Source: Trema orientale
Taxonomy: Eukaryota; Streptophyta; Magnoliopsida; Rosales; Cannabaceae
Reading direction: 5' to 3'
Assembly (NCBI GenBank): GCA_002914845.1
Contig: JXTC01000196.1
Location: 429,579 to 493,578 of the forward strand
Length of the DNA: 64,000 nt
Every line of letters starts with the position of its first letter. Within the stretch, counting starts at the first letter, position 1. The notes beneath the pieces were generated by a model. The model was given only the letters and a program-made list of their open reading frames with translations, was not told the DNA's origin and did not search any database. A program made the position numbers and the translations under genes. Below are positions 22,633 to 35,020 of the stretch, piece by piece.

Positions 22633-25600
22633 GTTAATAGCAGAAGCAGATTCCTCTTAGCCCATCTTCTTTCTGGTAACACATCCATTGCTTTGTTTTA
22701 TTAAAACTTTGTTTCAGTACTACTTCTCTATTCTGTGCTTGTTTGTATGCTCTTTTTTTCTTTTTCTTTTTTTTTTTTTTTAATTCCCTATTCATTCTTG
22801 ACATGGGTTTCCGAATCTTACGCTGAAATATAATTATATATGTGTTTTTTTGTTTTTCCTTTATTGCTTTTTTGGATTTACGTGTTGGTGCATACAACCA
22901 TGAATATGATAAACCTATTCTGCTTTCTTGGTAATCATAAAGAAGTTGAACCCATTGGGGGCATATTTATATATATGGCTGTTTTCTATTATAACTATTG
23001 TCTTGTTTTGATTCCTGCATGGATTGTTGTGAATAGGGATTCGGCTACTTGTCTCCTTTTTTGTTCTCTATCTGGTTCCCTTCTCTCTAGCATCTGTTAA
23101 GTCTTTGACAGTTGTTAACATCTCCATGGTTAAGCCATGTGTTGGTTATGAGAGGAACAGACCTCACTTTAACCTAAATTACACTCCGGTAGCTTTAGTG
23201 TCCACTTTCCCCCAACTTTTTTTTTTTCAATAAAGTCTTTTTGGTTTTTCCTGCTTTCCAAACACACCACATGGCATCTCATCGGCTAGCTATCGGAAGT
23301 TACTAATGGTTACCAGCTTTTAGATGTGTTAAGATAAATCACATGAAGGGCCAAGTTCTTAATAAAGCCCCCCATGCACGTAGCAGTTCTACCCTTCTTG
23401 CTTGAGGATAATAGCTATTACTGTAGTCTGTAATATTACTGGTTTCATGTATAGTCTTGTCTCTTACTTAAATAGATATAAATGAGGAGAGATGGCAAGT
23501 AAAAAACCCAGAAAAGTGTATATATGTGTATTAAATGCGAATACATAAGATAAATCATGAGAAGATTATTATGATTAGAAAAAAAGTGATGAAAAAGATG
23601 CAATTGGTAGTTATTACTTTTGAATGATGCCTAAATATATGTACTTATAATAGTTATTGAAGAAAGATATAATTATAAATATGGAACGTTATTGATGATA
23701 AGAAAACGTAAAACCATTTGGAACCATATAATAATAAATTGGAACATTGCAATATTTAAAGACCAAAGTTTTGGAAAAGGAAAAACATTAAGTGCAAGAT
23801 TATGTTAGCTATGGGAGCTATAACGGCTCAATCTCCCTAAAAGCTAACACTTGAGTAGTTTTTGTGTGCTTCAAAAGTCATGAAATAGTGGGAAAGTTAT
23901 ATCTAGACAGAGGTTTAGGTTCATTAAAAATAAAAGGGATAGCTGATTCTCGGACCCAGTACACACTAGGTGAGGTGAATTATGGATATGAATATATGGT
24001 ATAAGGATTAAGGAAGTATGATGATGGCAGACAAATAGCGAATAGGATAGGTTTGGAAAATTAAGTGGGATATGATGTATGCATATGACCTTTAGAACCA
24101 ATTTCTCTGTTTATTTTAGTACTTTATATATCATATTTTCCATTTCCCTTAAATAAAAATATGGTTGGAGACATAGAGTAGACCTTCCTATTTTAATAAT
24201 TAAGACACCTTTTCTATGTAAAGAGAGATTGTTATTTAGGAATAATAAATGCCACATTTTGTCCATGGAGCACATAAGATTGTTAAATAGTTTAAGCAGG
24301 CGCTAAACATGTAACAAAGCTTTTGGAAAAACAGATGCATAAGAAGTGGCATGCAATACTAAATATGATTAAACATTATTCTCTAGGGTAGAAGTCTGTG
24401 ACATACCTCAAAAGAAAAGAAAAGAAAAAAATCTGTGTAATGTAATCTGGATAAGCCTCACCAAATAAATAGGGTATTTTCATGCAAATCTATTATTATC
24501 AGAAATTAGCTTTCTGCTTGTAGTTCTCATAGGACTCATTAATGAAGATCATATCTATATTACCTTTATTCCTATTTACTGAATTGCTCTTTTCCTTTCC
24601 CTATTGAAAAATTACCCTTTCATATATATATATATGGAAGACTTCTCAATAGTTACAATTTTTTTTGTAACCATGAATGGATACTAAAAAAAGTAATGAT
24701 AGCATTAAATTTTTTTGACGGTGATAAATAGCATTAAATTTTTTTGGCCAACCACCAAACTAATCACCACCGTAGGATATAGATCTAACAGTTTAAACCA
24801 TTGTAACCATCCATGGGTAAATATTGTTGATATATTTATATATGTTACCCTATCATTTGGCCTTATAAGTTGTAGTACAACATAGCTTAAAACTTCTAAG
24901 ACTTCTAAGAATATCACATTATTTGCCTCTTTGGGAAATTCTACAATGCCAAATTGTTTGTCAAAGCTCCCTGCATTTTCTTTTCGATCATATTTGGTAA
25001 ATACCATTAATTAATGTCCTGTATTGCACTTTTTTTTTGTGTTATTTTTTATTTTATGGCATTTTAGCTGTACTTATATAATCGTACAATAATTTACTAG
25101 GTAATAGATGACTCCATACAGACTAAGCTTGAGTGAGTTGTATCAAAATGCTTCTAATTAAGCAAATATTGAAGCTTTTATAAACTGGAAAAATTAATCT
25201 ACTTCTTCAATGAGACAGACAAACTTACAACTGTTACAGATGAAAAGAGACTGATTAACTTCGTTATCCCCACCAATTTTGTCTACTCATTCCTTTGGGG
25301 ACTAACTATTTAATTCAACCACAGATTCTACGAACTTCTGAGTGTGTATTACAATTTAAGCTCAACATCCATCTAACATAATTTGGATATGTCAGCTATA
25401 ATGAGTGAAGTTTTGAACACTTAGTTAAAATTTGCAGTAGTTGTAATTAGACTTTATATGCTAGAACTCTTTGCTAAGCATTTTGTTACTAACCAACTCC
25501 AGTACACCATTTCCAAATGTAATATTGGATTTTTAAAAATGAATTTTCTTAATATGAAAGTCGTAATTTTTACGCACTAAAGCAAGATAGTACTGAAATT

Positions 25601-25990
25601 TGAAGCAACATATATAGCCACTAACCTAAATAAAAACATTTAGCAATGTAGGGTCAATTGCTCTATTGAGGTTTCATTTTTCTGTTTGACAATTTGAGAT
25701 GAGGGTTGGAGTCCTTGGGGATAGAGGAGGACATAGTACTAAGAAACAAGATCATATATAAACCCTTAAGAATGATATTCAGTCACTTTTTTCAGCTTTG
25801 ATATGATCATACTTGAATATATTAAAAAATTCTCTAGTCCCTTGGAGATTGTGGAAGAATACCTGAATAATTTGTTGGCATACCGGCATTTTCATAGTTA
25901 GGTCCTAATAATCAGTACTATAAAGTTTTCATACATATAACCGACAGCCAGTCAATCATTCTTATTCTAAAACAATAGTGCTTGGGAGAC
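22633..25990. other. TCP 3' region and intergenic sequence
   Basis: The first few hundred bases should hold the TCP 3' UTR, but no single poly(A) signal stands out. Beyond it is AT-rich DNA with no supported gene. A short duplicated phrase (aaatttttttgacggtgataaatagcatta type) lies near 24703-24745. Confidence 0.5.
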
Positions 25991-25993
25991 TAT

Positions 25994-26222
25994 GGCCCTG
26001 TTTGGATTTAGACAAAAAAAAATGAGTGGAAAATATTTTAGGAAAAGTGAGAGTTAAATTTGATGTTACATTATGTATTTAGGATTTTGACACATAGATA
26101 AGAAAAGAAAAAAATTTCAAAAGCAAATTTCGTAGAATTTTAGGAAAATATATTTCTCTTTCTTCCATTCGCTTTTTCTTCACAAGTTTTTTCTACCGCA
26201 GAATCTAAGTTTCAAATAAGGC
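25994..26222. mobile_element. MITE-like element, 'tgtttgga' family
   Basis: The left end ggccctgtttggatttaga and the right end aatctaagtttcaaataaggc form a diverged inverted repeat of about 20 bp around 229 bp of non-coding AT-rich sequence. Similar ends occur at about 38278-38561 and 50141-50429. The termini look like hAT-type MITEs common in plants; family assignment is inference and no duplication was resolved. Confidence 0.4.
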
Positions 26223-26224
26223 GT

Positions 26225-26385
26225 TAAAGTTTGCACAAAAAATTTACGCGAAATGATGTGACATGATTTTTAACCATATCTTTGCTTAAAGTAGGACAAC
26301 ACTATTTAAAGGTTGTGTGGTTAAAAATTATGTCATATCATTTGGTGTAAGTTTATAGTGCAAATTTTGTGTCCTAGTATTATTC
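26225..26385. mobile_element. small foldback MITE adjoining the previous element
   Basis: The left arm (about 26232-26277, aaatgatgtgacatgatttttaacca) and the right arm (about 26318-26372, reverse-complemented aaatgatatgacataatttttaacca) pair over about 40 bp around a short loop. It has no coding capacity. It directly abuts the element ending at 26222, so one may have used the other's end as a target. Confidence 0.5.
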
Positions 26386-26707
26386 ATTCTAAGAAGCCTA
26401 ATTGATCGTCCAAAATAATAAATAATAATAATAATAACAATAATAATGAAACAACATCCACATCATTCTAGTTTAAGCAGGGATTTGAGATTCTTTAGGT
26501 CCTAAAATGCTAAATATTTAGTTTGCAAAAGAAGGTGCATAAGTTGGAGAATCTAGCTTTTTAACAGCTTAAGAGCATCTGAATCTAGTGTGATCAAACT
26601 ATTAGCATCTCCACCGTGCAAAAATACTAAAACTGGAGTTATCATGAAAATTGTTATGTTCTTACTCTTGAATAATAAAATTTTCTAGGCCACTATTTTA
26701 GGGCAGT

Positions 26708-26963
26708 AGACTTAGAGAAATTTATTAATATCCTCCATATTAACTCTAAGTCAAAAATCAATGTCCTTTTAATGTTTCTCTGAAAAAATATCTTTTTTGG
26801 ATTAAAATACCTCCAATGTGTTAAAAAAAGTCATCGAAATGGCTATTGGAGGCATTTTGTTCTTTCTTGATCCACAAAAAGATATTTTTCAGAGGAACGT
26901 TAAAATGGGGATAATTTTCAACATAACGGTATTGGAGGATATTGACTAATATTTCTCTAGTCT
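26708..26963. mobile_element. 256-bp foldback MITE
   Basis: Long inverted arms cover almost the whole element. The left arm runs from agacttagagaaat through aatatcctcca. The right arm, reverse-complemented, runs from agactagagaaat through aatatcctcca. Inner arm pieces (ctctgaaaaaatatctttttt and its inverted partner) also match. The flanks read gta and tta, which is compatible with but does not prove a 3-bp duplication of the PIF/Harbinger type. Confidence 0.5.
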
Positions 26964-27220
26964 TAAGGCTTTAATACTCGTGAATTTCTCATCACTGGTT
27001 GAGATTGCTTTTACTTGGTCCGTCTTGACCTTGAACATGTCATGACTCAGAACTTGGCCTTTGAGGCTGTTTTTGGCATTCATAAGACTTTGAGAGAAGT
27101 TTATATATCTAGAAAGGTATCCATCGAATTCTCTTTCTTGATTTATTAATCTCTTTATTCCTTTTTCTTATTATTTACTTTTTCATTGGATTAATTCACT
27201 TTTTCTAAGTAATAAAATCT

Positions 27221-27590
27221 TGTTGGAAATAAGACAAGTTTTATTAATCACTCAAATATTATTATAAGAAAAAACTCTCAATTTTACTCTTCAAGCTCAC
27301 TCACTCACTTACTAGTAGTTATGCTTCTTTTCTTCCTCACTTTATTCTTAAAAACTTTGCTTCTTACTTAATGCTTAGAACTTAAATAAGGAGAAGTATT
27401 TATACTTGTCACTTTTCCTCCACTACACAAAATGCTACAAATAAATCTTAACCATACATTTAAAGTAATACAACTTACCTAGTCTACCACATTCAAATCA
27501 CTAGAAACTTCTCTTTGATGGACTTGTATCAAGTTTTGGACTGAACTTCAACTAATGAACTTGGGCTCAAAATAAGTTTATGATCCAACA
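27221..27590 (-). mobile_element. solo LTR, probably Ty1/copia type
   Basis: A 370-bp segment starts tgttgg and ends ccaaca, the canonical TG...CA with 6-bp inverted ends. On the minus strand it has the order expected of an LTR: 5' tgttggatcataaac, a TATA element (tataaata, about 27391-27398), an AATAAA-like signal and 3' cttatttccaaca. No primer-binding site, gag or pol follows on either side, so this is a solo LTR left by recombination. The 5-bp flanks (aatct and agttc) do not match, so the original duplication is lost or the boundaries recombined. Confidence 0.55.
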
Positions 27591-28232
27591 AGTTCAACTT
27601 GGGAAAACGGTGTTGAAAAGTACTTGAACCTTAATAATTTCACTACAATAATCTGAAATTTAGGCAAGCCAAGTATAGGGTGTGTTTGTTTATACAAGAA
27701 AACCTCTAAATATATTACCTCTAACTAAACTAAAATTTAAGTGTTTGAACCTTAGTTTTCATAAATTCATTAGGCTATAAAGCTGCATGGCATAGGCCTT
27801 GAGAATCTCCTTTTTCAAGTTCAAAGCATCCTTACCCTACAGACTACAAGGTTCGAAGGTCCTTATTATAACTTACATTTAATTGTCTCACATTGTGCTG
27901 ATTTCCGTACTGCCTATAAATTTGGCTTATTTCCAAACCAGTCTTCAGATTTTGTGGCTAGCTATAGCCAGTTGTTTATGATGCTTATGTTAAATTGTAG
28001 AAAAGGCTATGTATAGGCTAGGATGACACAACATAATTTGTAACATCACATCACAATGGGATACGAACCTTGAAAGGTATTATTTTTACAAGAGGTGTTT
28101 GTAATTCATTTTTAGTTGTCATAAAGTTGATAACTACAAAGTAGTTATGACGCTAATAAAGGCAGAATAATTTTATAGTGGTTCACTCTCAGTGTGAGAG
28201 TTATATGTTTATATGTCTACCTCAGCTATCAT

Positions 28233-28316
28233 AGATTTTTACTATGACGAAGATAAAAGATTACAAGAGAATCGCAGATTTTTACTATGACGAAGATAAA
28301 AGATTACAAGAGAATC
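28233..28316. repeat. exact tandem duplication, 43-bp period
   Basis: A 41-bp unit beginning agatttttactatgacgaag is present twice without mismatch (28233-28273 and 28276-28316). The identity implies a recent duplication. The surrounding sequence may belong to an older repeat, but no family is recognised. Confidence 0.8.
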
Positions 28317-28319
28317 TCA

Positions 28320-30118
28320 TGCCTCTCAGACTCAGCTCTAATCTCAATTACCCAAATTTAAACTCTGTTAGGAAAACCAAAATAAATATGTAAAATCCCA
28401 AAAGTACCCATTATTAATAATACCCTTATTAGTAAAATTTTTATTGGGGCTTTGCCCCTAATACACCGGGAGGGGAATTTACGACCACTTCTAACCCCAT
28501 ATCGACCTTTTCCATTTATGCATAGTGCACGATATTTTGTCTAGATGATATTCGTCGGGATAATTAGGATCTACACATTTAACATCATCTGGAATAAAAA
28601 GGAGGGGAAAACAAACAGTCAAATTCCGTTTGTTTTCGGGATGTAGAAAAGTTTGGTCCTTGTGAAATTAATTGAATGGTTTAGCTTGAGAATCCATGCC
28701 AGACTAGTTTACTAGTTTATGAATATAAAAGCGAGCAGGAATACCATCATGGAGTTCATTCCGCGTGTCATTTCAACCTGAAACTCTTTTAGTTGTGATC
28801 AATCGGTACTAAAGTGGCCTGTAATAAGGATATATTTTCATCTCCTAATTATGCTCAACATGAAACCTCTTGTTTTTGCCCTTGCCAATGAAAGCTATGA
28901 AGCTTACAAGCATATCCTGGTAGTAACTAGAAGTTTCATATTTTTAAACCAAGCCACTGGGAAGAGCTAAATCAGAATGCTTCATGCATTGCTGCATTAA
29001 CGTGTGTGTGCTGTGTATTGTGTCAAGGAGCAAAAGAGTGCTCTATTTGAGATTTAACTATTTCTGGAACCAAATTAAATTTATGTTGCTTCCAAATTTT
29101 TCTTGGAGCAGATCTTAGAGAACAGCACATGTTACTTTGAGTTGTCTTCTTGGGTTCGTTTAGGTAAGGCATGGTATCAAATTAAAAGACCTGTATAGTG
29201 CTAGAGTTCTAAATAGCCAGTCTCTCTTTTACCAGCCTTAAAAGGGATGATGCTTCTTTTATCTAAGAATAAAGAAGTCATCTACTGGACAAGAGTTTGT
29301 TTGCCCGAGTATTGAGTATTATTCTTGAGCTTGCTTTCGTTTTCATTCCAAACGAGCTTTACCCATATAATGCACTAACCAACTGAATTTCTTTGACAAA
29401 ATTGGGGAAATGGAATGCTGTTGCAGTTTTCCATGCATCATACTCTAATAACTCTCTTGTTTTACTTGACCAAAATCTTGTTAAGTAAAATCTTATTGTT
29501 TATTATATTAATTTTTCTAAAATGATGTGAGATTACTGTCGGAAAACAGAATATTAGATTTAAACAAAATGGACAATACTCTCCTTCGCATCAAGTATAT
29601 GCTGAAATATCAATGAGGTGGAGCCACATAAGGTCCAGTGGGGTGGTAACTTACAAGAATTTATGCATGTCCCTCAAGTTTTGGGTTAGGCCATTCCCTA
29701 AAATAAAGTCCATATGATTTCTGCCCCATTGGAATAAATTCCGGTCTCCGCCCTTGGCGATATCTGTATGCCTGGCCCCAGTTGACATGAGAGGACTCAA
29801 ACAAGTGGTGGCTTCGATCATGGAGATGATAACAGCTTTGTTAATGTTTCTTGCTTTAGTCTGTCTCTGTTCACATACATAATTGCATATTATTTTTTAT
29901 TTACTTGATATTTTTTAGCTTGCGAAGTACCAATGTGTAATGGCTAGTGTTACTTCACACATCAAAACTCTTCTAGGCATGCATAATGAAACTTGGCATT
30001 CTCACTGCAACATTCCCTGCATTTTTTCTCTGAACCATTGTTCTGTCTTTCATGTACCAATCGAAATTATTATCCCAATATGGATATCAGTTTAACTGGA
30101 AATGTTGTGTGTTTGCAG
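28320..30118. other. intergenic sequence with a hAT-type relic
   Basis: No gene is supported. Near 29611-29760 a ggtggagccac phrase and a ggtctccgcccttgg phrase face each other about 145 bp apart. They resemble degenerate termini of the element at 45167 and are probably a small derivative of it. Confidence 0.35.
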
Positions 30119-30476
30119 AAAAGAAGAGGCGTCAAGCTGCGAGTGAAAGCCTACTTCCCTGCATCGGATGATTGCTTGTATTTAATGCTTCTGATACTGT
30201 TTGGTATTACTACATTATCCATTTTGAAGTCATTCAGCTTCCATTCATATATTCGGATATATGTATTTATGTACGTGTGCATTGGTCTTGTTTTGATGAA
30301 ATTTAACTGACAATTCGAGTAAAGTTATTCTTTTTCCTTTCCAAAATGTCTGTACAATCACTCGAGCTAAGCGACCGGCTGAGTCTGATTGGAATCCTTC
30401 TCTTGCTAAACCTCAGTTCTGGAACACTCAGCTTCAAAATCATTTCCCACTTATGCCACCTCCAACCAGATTTCTG
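30119..30476 (+). other. two exon-like islands, unrecognised
   Basis: A consensus acceptor (tgtttgcag, ending 30118) precedes an island with less AT-rich composition (30119-30175). A second island (30345-30476) reads in one open frame as RAKRPAESDWNPSLAKPQFW... through MPPPTRFLSY. I do not recognise the protein. These may be exons of a decayed gene or a non-coding transcript. No complete gene model can be built around them. Confidence 0.2.
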
Positions 30477-30479
30477 AGC

Positions 30480-33400
30480 TATAATATCACCCCAATTCTC
30501 ATTTTTTGTTATTTTTCTTACTGTCTAAAGAGTTTAAAAAACAAATGTGTGGGAACAGATTTGCTTCACTTGGTCTTGAGCTTTTGGAGTCTGCAATATG
30601 TGTCAGCATTTAAAAACTATACAAACTTTTGTGGCATGTGCAATGCAGTTAGAGACATTAGTGTACATTTATTGGAGTGGTTTGCCTTTGCTGTACAAGG
30701 TGGCCACATTATTAGGATTAAAGGTCTTTAGAGGGCTATATTCAGTCTATTCTCCACTCCCTTTTGTGGTCAAAATCATTCAGTGCCTCTCCATTATTTG
30801 TCTTGTTTGCACATGATAATGGTGAATTCTGTTTGTGGTTCTTGCAAATCAATAATTTCTGAAGTTGTACAAGGATTGGAAAACATCTGAAGTTGACTCA
30901 TTGTCTGGGGCTTGGTGTAAATTGTTGACTGTACAATCTTTGAAATAGTTGATTTTTGTAACTGGATTCCAAAAAAAAAAAAAAGGCTCTAAAAAGTTTC
31001 TTCACCCTCTTATATGTGTACAGAGCCCATGTGATCCTTATTTGGAAATGTTGTCCTGGATGTCTAATTGAAACATGGCTAGTAAGCCCATGTTTCAATT
31101 AAGAGCAGCCTTTTAATGAAGAAGCAAGCTTATCAGAACATATTTGGTACTTTTGGAAAAGCTAGCTTTTAAAAGTTTCTTTTTTCTCTCTTTTTCAGAG
31201 CACCATCAAAAGTAACATTTTACTTTAATTGGTAATTCTAAAAGTTTGGCTAAACAATGCCCAAGTTAATGATTGATATGGAAAGGTTTTAATTAGCACA
31301 TTTCCACAATTGCCAATGCAATGAAAAGGGTAAGCTAAATGAAATCCCCCTTAGCTGAACAACATTACTAAATGATAATAGTCATAGATTCAGCCAAAAA
31401 GAAAAAGAGGTAATAAAGTTATAGTAAAGAACAATAGGGTTTCAGGTTAAAAAAAAAAAATGAGGTCTAACAAGTGAATATAATAATTGAAGTTGAAGGA
31501 TTAAAGAACTTCCAGCTGTCAGTGGGTAGTTGTTGATGTCTTCTTCAGGCAATTAGACATATAATGAAATGATTGGCTTCAACATTGACTAGCAAAAAAA
31601 AAAAAAAAAAGGAATGATAGAAAAAGAGAGAGAAACTGAAATAAAATCAATACAGCTTTCAATTTTGGTTGAGCAAAAGAGCATTTAATTGCCACCAAGA
31701 CTGGACCACTATATGAAATATCAGTTCCTGAGGTTCATAGGTAGCTAACTTCCTACTTATAGTTGTGTGAAATTCATATCAATGGAAAATTTCCAAAATC
31801 AAGTAAAGCAAAGTAAAAATAAAAAAACGACCCCAAGAAAAATAAGTAGCCAATTACTCTGCTAATTGTTCCAATAATATATTCCATTAGGGAAAAAATG
31901 GTCAAAACTAAATATAAAAAACTGTGTAAAGATAGAGCTAAATGATGTCCCAAAGTCTAAAGGGATAGAGGCCTATAAAGAAGTGTATTTAAATTTTATA
32001 GTGAGTGTGTAAGCTGTGAGAATGTGTACACATTAGAATTCACGTGGACTGTGACTTGTGAGCATGCAAAGTTAAGGTATCTCATGTGACAAACAGATAA
32101 AGGCAGAGGCAGACCCAGCATTAGTCCTATTAATAATGTCTCAATCAAAACTATATATCTTTCTTTTTTAAGAGAAAATTTAGATTATATACCCAAAAAG
32201 AGATCTGGAACCAGCTTGAACTCCTCAATGAATAGACAAATAAACAATCCAATAATTGCTTTCTCTCTCTCTCTCTCTCTCTCTCTCACAAATTGTAGAA
32301 GTACTAGTCGCTTCTAGAACTAAGTTCAAGTTGTATGCATGGTGGATATAAGTAATGGTGGAAGAAAATATCTCAAACTACTAACTGGTAGTATCCCTCT
32401 ACCAAATAAATTAACTCCCTATATGCTTGTCTGGACACTAAAATAGGTAACGTGTATAGACAACGCTTGTGTTTTGAATGTCAGATTATATCAATGTCTA
32501 GTTAAAACAAAAATTTAATGATTCAGAAATATTCGCTTTGTTAGTCATATTGCTTTCAACATCTAGCAGTTCGAAAATGTTACACTTTGCTAGTCATACA
32601 CTTTCGAGTTCAACTTTCTCACCAACCTTGTCTAAGTTTCAACTTAAAAAAATTATACAAGTCACATTTAGTGTCGGATGAATTGCACATTAGGCATCAT
32701 TTCAGTTATTGGGACCCTGAAGAGATAGCAAAAACAGGAAGTAAGTTCCAGATATCAGTGGACAAAAGCCTGAAAAGAACAACACCATGCTGGTCCATAC
32801 CCTTAATGATAAAGAACATATGCTTTTTGTAATGTTAAATGCAATCACATGAAGTGGTTTAAAACAACTACCCTCCATACAATTTAGGACAAACATTGAT
32901 TTTACACAAAAGAAAGAGTAGGAAATAGTTGCATTATATTGGGGGTACAAAGTGATGATTGGTGTCTTCAACTTGCTCATTTGGTAGCTTAAGTGCTTCA
33001 CAATTAATAGGCACTAATATAGCTATCAAAAGAAGCTGTGCCTAATTACTCTAATAAATTGTGAAAATTGGTTTGGTTTTATCAACACCAAGCAGGTTGA
33101 GACTACACCTAATTAAGTTGAAAAGGCAGACTTTGATTTGGAAACTTATTCCCTCTTTTAACTAATTTGATTGTTACCCTGGAGTGATAAAATACCCTAC
33201 CCCCATTTCATGTCAAGTAATAACAAGATCCTAATGAAATATAGGGAGAGGGATTTTCTTTTCTTTATTTTTATTTTTAAAGTGATTGTAATGTTCCAAA
33301 ATACCGTTAAACATTTAAATATAACAATTGAACAACAAACACTCGTACCCTAGTAGGGTAGCATGCTGGTCACCATTTACCAATCAAACTGAGAAGTGAT

Positions 33401-33841
33401 AAGTTATCGTAAAAGAATCAGAGAGGTTTATGCAATCCAGCTTTGATTACAATCCTAGCTGAACTTTCTTCATAAATAATACTGAACTACTCTTGTACCC
33501 CAATCACTAGGATTCTCTTAAGAAGATACCATTCAAAATTTACCATCAAATTGCCATAAAATGAGTCTTGTGTGAGGGGCTTTAAATCTTAATTGACATT
33601 TGAATATTTATACGTGATTTCAAGCCAAAAAATAAATAACAAATAATAAAGAATATTCATATGCGGTGAATAAAAATATCAGTGACAATTCATAATAGAA
33701 AAGCTATAATAGCGTAGGTGGTGACAACAATGCAATAACAGAGGAGGTGACCACGACGAGGAGGGCAACGCCAAAAGTGTGAACAGAGATGGCGATATCA
33801 CAGAGTAATTTTCGCATAATAAGAGACTATTAAATGAAGAG

Positions 33842-33881
<40 letters not shown>

Positions 33882-34350
33882 ACACCGTCATTGAATTCAA
33901 GGATAATATGGACCATATTTATTCGTAATTTGAGTACCAAACTGGAATTGGTCTAAACAAAAGAATGGGCACCACTCTCACCAAACTAGGCCTATTTAAG
34001 ATATAGGAGCTGGTTTAGAACCTGCGAATGGAAATTCTTATCACGTTTAAAGTTCAAAATAGGCCATTTTCACTGAAATATCCGGACTTAATACTACTTT
34101 TGATAAAAAAAAAAAAAGAAAAAAAAAAGGTTCTGAAACCAAATAAAGCTCAGTGCTTAGCTGCATTGCTGAAATGAAATTTAACATATATCACATAAAG
34201 CGTAGTAGTAGAATAGTCATGCCTACAATATTCACATACAGAGAGATGATATTAAAGATATAGAAGTAGGTGACTACAAACTCCAAGCTCTTACAAAGAT
34301 CAACCCTATAAGCTTTAGCTGCGTGTGTGAACTCTCTTACAAGCATATGC
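30480..34350. other. intergenic sequence downstream of the F-box gene
   Basis: No gene is supported. Visible items are a near-perfect 16-bp inverted repeat with a 7-nt loop (31065-31101, aattgaaacatgg against ccatgtttcaatt), a CT tract at about 32262-32287 and a GA tract at about 33846-33880. Confidence 0.5.
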
Positions 34351-34999
34351 CTGAAATAAAAAAACAACCAGCAGATGCATTTCAACTCTTTTAGTTCAAG
34401 CACATCATAATGCCAAAGATTTTGTTGCGCATAATCAAAAGGAAGGATGGCGGTGGCCTTTCTTTTCTTTTTCTTTTTCTTCTTCTTTTTCTGGCAGTCC
34501 AAACAAGATTTTATCTTCTCGTAGCACAAAGACAAAATTGTTCTGTGGTTCTCTCGTTTCCGAAATACGCATACCTCCCCCCCCCTTATCCAACAATTCT
34601 TGCTTTACCTGACCATCCCAACCAAACTAAAATGAGTGACCAAATCACAAATTTCAACACCATTTTAGAACACATTATTCAATCCCAACAAGTTAAGAAG
34701 ATACAATTTGAGCAACATCACAAAATTTTTGAGTTCAGAATCTCAAATCCAGAGAGAGAAAAAAAAACCCAGTTTTCCTTGCATAATTTAGCATCATATT
34801 TATTATATACGCATAAGATATAAAATAAAAGAAAATGAATCACACAACAAGCTAAGCTAAGAGACCAATCAATGGCAAGACCAGAAGAGTATTGAATGTA
34901 TGTCTTCACATTCAAATTCAATCAATAACATAATTCAAGCAAAAACACAAAATATTCAAATGGCTTAGCAAAAAGTATTGTCTCGGTTCCGAAATTTAC
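34351..34999 (-). other. possible 3' UTR intron of the F-box gene
   Basis: On the minus strand a good donor (ctgag|gtaaat, intron starting 34999) lies 21 nt past the stop codon. A good acceptor (tttttttatttcag|gcatat, ending 34351) lies 649 nt further on. Being so close to the stop, the junction would not be expected to trigger nonsense-mediated decay. This is inferred from splice signals only. Confidence 0.35.
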
Positions 35000-35020
35000 C
35001 TCAGATCACCACTACAGTCA

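Noticed and set aside
24705..25007. A 100-residue minus-strand frame with ordinary amino acid composition
   Set aside because: It has no recognisable motif, runs into a duplicated AT-rich phrase at its end and has no leader or splice context. It reads as a chance frame.
29993..30816. Three overlapping plus-strand frames suggesting a membrane protein
   Set aside because: The hydrophobic runs come from T-rich DNA and the frames lack a consistent start. Only the short exon-like islands were kept, at low confidence.
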